DNA from: Fidelibacterota bacterium
GTDB lineage: Bacteria > Marinisomatota > Marinisomatia > Marinisomatales > TCS55
Length of the DNA stretch: 6,886 bases
NCBI GenBank assembly: GCA_002725545.1
Contig: PBPW01000027.1
Span: 12,183-19,068 of the forward strand
Direction of reading: 5' to 3'
Shown: one piece after another, positions 6,101-6,886 of the stretch
Numbering within the stretch: the first letter of the stretch is position 1
Layout: each line of letters begins with the position of its first letter
Translations under genes and position numbers: made by a program
Notes under the pieces: generated by a model
The model's database searches: none
The model's input: only the letters and a program-made list of their open reading frames with translations
What the model was told of the DNA's origin: nothing

Positions 6101-6886
6101 TGGAGGCTTTGAAGATTTTGGCGGGAATATTTTAACCTCAAATCCATCAACAATGTTCAATGTGATCGCAAATGTAAAGCCCGTTGCTATTGCTCAAGAT
6201 GTTACGCTAAATGAGGATAGTAAGATGTCAATCGAGCTCAAAGGTACCGATAGCGAAAATGCACCTCTTTCCTATGTTTTTTCTTTGCCTGGATTTGGGG
6301 AGTTAGCTGGGGATGCTCCAAATCTTGTTTATTCTCCTATGGCTGACTTTTTTGGTCCCGATTCATTTAGATTTGTTGTTAATGATGGATTCGACAATAG
6401 CGATTCATCTTTCATAAAAATAAACGTTCAACCAATTAATGACAGCCCGAAACTTCAGCTGGCCAATTTAGATACATTGAAGATCAATCAAGTAAGCAAT
6501 GAAGGATATTTATTTCCAAAAAATAATAATCAGAATAGTATAGATATACTTTCTATTAGCGATGTTGATAACGATAAAATAGCAAAGACAATAATTAAGG
6601 TAGAGCCATTTATTTCTGGCGAGGATACATTATTTATTGAAAATAGTAATATTTACCCTGATATAAAAAGTGATGGATCAGGGAAAGTATTTACATTTAC
6701 CACCCCCGATCTTATCGGAGCCAATCATGCTTATTCACTCTCACTGATCAAGTACAAAAATTTATTGGGCAAGGATTTAACCAAAGGGACAAGAGCGATT
6801 TTGGGCTTTGTAAGCGATGGGGATAGCTTAAGTAACCCTCTATCTAGAATCATTAATCTTAATATTGTTAATTCGATTCCGGAGGT
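3180..6886 (+). CDS. Giant secreted beta-helix protein with Ig-like and cadherin-like modules (runs off right edge)
   Basis: At least 1235 codons are open with no stop. TTG at 3180 is the best start: it gives the signal peptide KFFLLILLLAPLKSES, no ATG lies between the upstream stop (3132-3134) and residue 48, and starting there would lose the signal. No clear ribosome binding site is seen. Residues 18-63 (YYVAIYGNNN, then GDTCFIRGGTYHE at 51-63) open a right-handed parallel beta-helix of the kind found in polysaccharide lyases and related proteins. A surface motif QLFVDREEQVMARWPN spans 118-133. Asn-rich rungs follow at about 372-540, KYGARFDG is at 466-473, and the module closes with PDIGAYE at 610-616. 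Next come two related Ig-like modules (about 644-757 and 758-884), a Big_5-like module (887-999) and a cadherin-like module (1000-1088). A second cadherin-like module starts near 1089, with DVDNDK at 1128-1133. A secreted glycan-binding or glycan-cleaving role is likely; the substrate and catalytic residues cannot be identified. Any sorting signal would lie outside the window. Confidence 0.88.
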   Translation, partial: MKFFLLILLLAPLKSESYYVAIYGNNNTNDGKSISYPFRTVAHAATVMSAGDTCFIRGGTYHEIVNITDNDGMDGMPLVFTRYNNERVIFDGTVSIDSNWVQHAGNIWKTTIDFDIWQLFVDREEQVMARWPNASFSDSSVFDTENHWAHGTMKQSTPNIYGNGTLIHQAKTNDQGELIDLSAQNFDLDETNKEAIGILNVGSFRTWSRKINSHTGNTFTYDPVPQNEWKTKEHQYFLEGRLEFLDKEGEWFLDTAPTKNVLYYWAPSGQDPNKLNIRGKVQSYAFVVSKSDHVELRNLEFFGTAFYFYKSNRSKVDQCNFYYPSSSKRMLRASGQEPDVSKIKSSSYTSVTNSAFRFTDGSAIETSGGNNVIKNNYFYHIDYTSSDLTGLMVSVLMSGKNNKFQNNTMHRLGASATVVGGDSALFEYNNIYDTGHVQSDGAMIQCMTGAQPGTVIRYNWLHDSKKYGARFDGNGAGNNGLMHHNVMWNLGNSGIMAKGYEHKIFNNTVINGPGNKNDILIMIGQGGNAGSITRNNVANRISGHRSGSYQNYPVPGTYDHNENGYESGRDVSTLFIDVANLDFRPNPDSVLVDAGTVITGITDSYSGSAPDIGAYEYGGDMWSAGIDWNVETKFGSAWIDYVNPAPQIDSIVVANNNTSLQAYFNESVFNSIENQSNLEASDFALSISGGTATLASATPTAITQNGNAYTLSFNLSGTPDGSEVISVAPLANSIFDATGNQAATSQSNGSGTLNDQTKPTVSAITFAADNSYIDVSFSVDVYANSNGSGALEMNDFTLSFAQNQGTATAAQIIGIKKTDSLLISSASALQGGESVVRLFISFNGTPNGLEAITIAPKDGSSIFDAAGNGAIVNQTKNSASFKDQVLPVVTINPANSSTNILRNANIIISFSEKIRNIDNSEINDVNVDSLIVLNRQNNPENSLAFDASIDTDKKVITVDPLVDFDYSETIYLSIGGFEDFGGNILTSNPSTMFNVIANVKPVAIAQDVTLNEDSKMSIELKGTDSENAPLSYVFSLPGFGELAGDAPNLVYSPMADFFGPDSFRFVVNDGFDNSDSSFIKINVQPINDSPKLQLANLDTLKINQVSNEGYLFPKNNNQNSIDILSISDVDNDKIAKTIIKVEPFISGEDTLFIENSNIYPDIKSDGSGKVFTFTTPDLIGANHAYSLSLIKYKNLLGKDLTKGTRAILGFVSDGDSLSNPLSRIINLNIVNSIPE
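5109..5837 (+). repeat. Two related Ig-like modules in the beta-helix protein
   Basis: Both modules read as a divergent protein-level repeat resembling the SwmB-like or bacterial Ig-like families. Shared landmarks in order are LEASDFALS versus LEMNDFTLS, GTATL versus GTATA, SGTPDGSEVISVAP versus NGTPNGLEAITIAP, SIFDATGN versus SIFDAAGN, and a closing DQ before a proline (DQTKP at 755-759, DQVLP at 883-887). Such modules usually act as spacers or adhesive stalks. DNA identity is low, so the duplication is old or the modules were acquired separately. Confidence 0.75.

Noticed and set aside
6561..6578. DVDNDK loop as a possible dockerin or EF-hand calcium site
   Set aside because: Only one loop is present, without the following helix or a second copy, and it sits where cadherin-like modules normally carry an Asp-rich segment.

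Overview
The window looks like bacterial chromosomal DNA, moderately AT-rich, encoding mostly exported proteins. The gene content suggests the FCB group (Bacteroidota, Marinimicrobia and relatives): a tandem CsgG-like protein ending in a DUF5683-type domain, a cohesin-like lipoprotein, a glycine-rich secreted protein, and a giant secreted beta-helix protein with Ig-like and cadherin-like modules. Three starts have usable GGAG or GAGG Shine-Dalgarno motifs. That fits Marinimicrobia-like lineages somewhat better than classical Bacteroidota, which rarely use them. This placement is an inference, not a demonstration.

Layout. Bases 1-2366 form a minus-strand, operon-like run of three genes, transcribed right to left. 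The first encodes a 477-residue exported protein with two CsgG-like repeats and a DUF5683-like tail (933-2366). The second encodes a 178-residue cohesin-like lipoprotein that starts at TTG and overlaps the first by 14 bp (410-946). The third encodes a glycine-rich secreted protein that runs off the left edge (start at 341). Bases 2367-2668 are a divergent intergenic region that is AT-rich and dense in short repeats. It includes a perfect 8-6-8 palindrome just upstream of the minus-strand ribosome binding site. Bases 2669-3112 (plus strand) encode a small winged-helix-like DNA-binding protein that I cannot assign to a named family. Bases 3180-6886 (plus strand) hold the start of a very large secreted protein with at least 1235 residues visible: a signal peptide, a right-handed parallel beta-helix module, two related Ig-like modules, a third Big_5-like module and two cadherin-like modules. 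The frame is still open at the right edge.

How the genes may work together. All products except the winged-helix protein carry export signals, so the window reads as a cell-envelope or extracellular-surface locus. The winged-helix gene lies between the two export units and next to operator-like repeats. It is therefore a reasonable candidate regulator of one or both sides, but the sequence alone does not prove this. I found no RNA genes, CRISPR arrays, transposases, attachment sites or phage genes. The least explained parts are the repeat-rich divergent control region, the unassigned winged-helix protein and the mosaic beta-helix protein.
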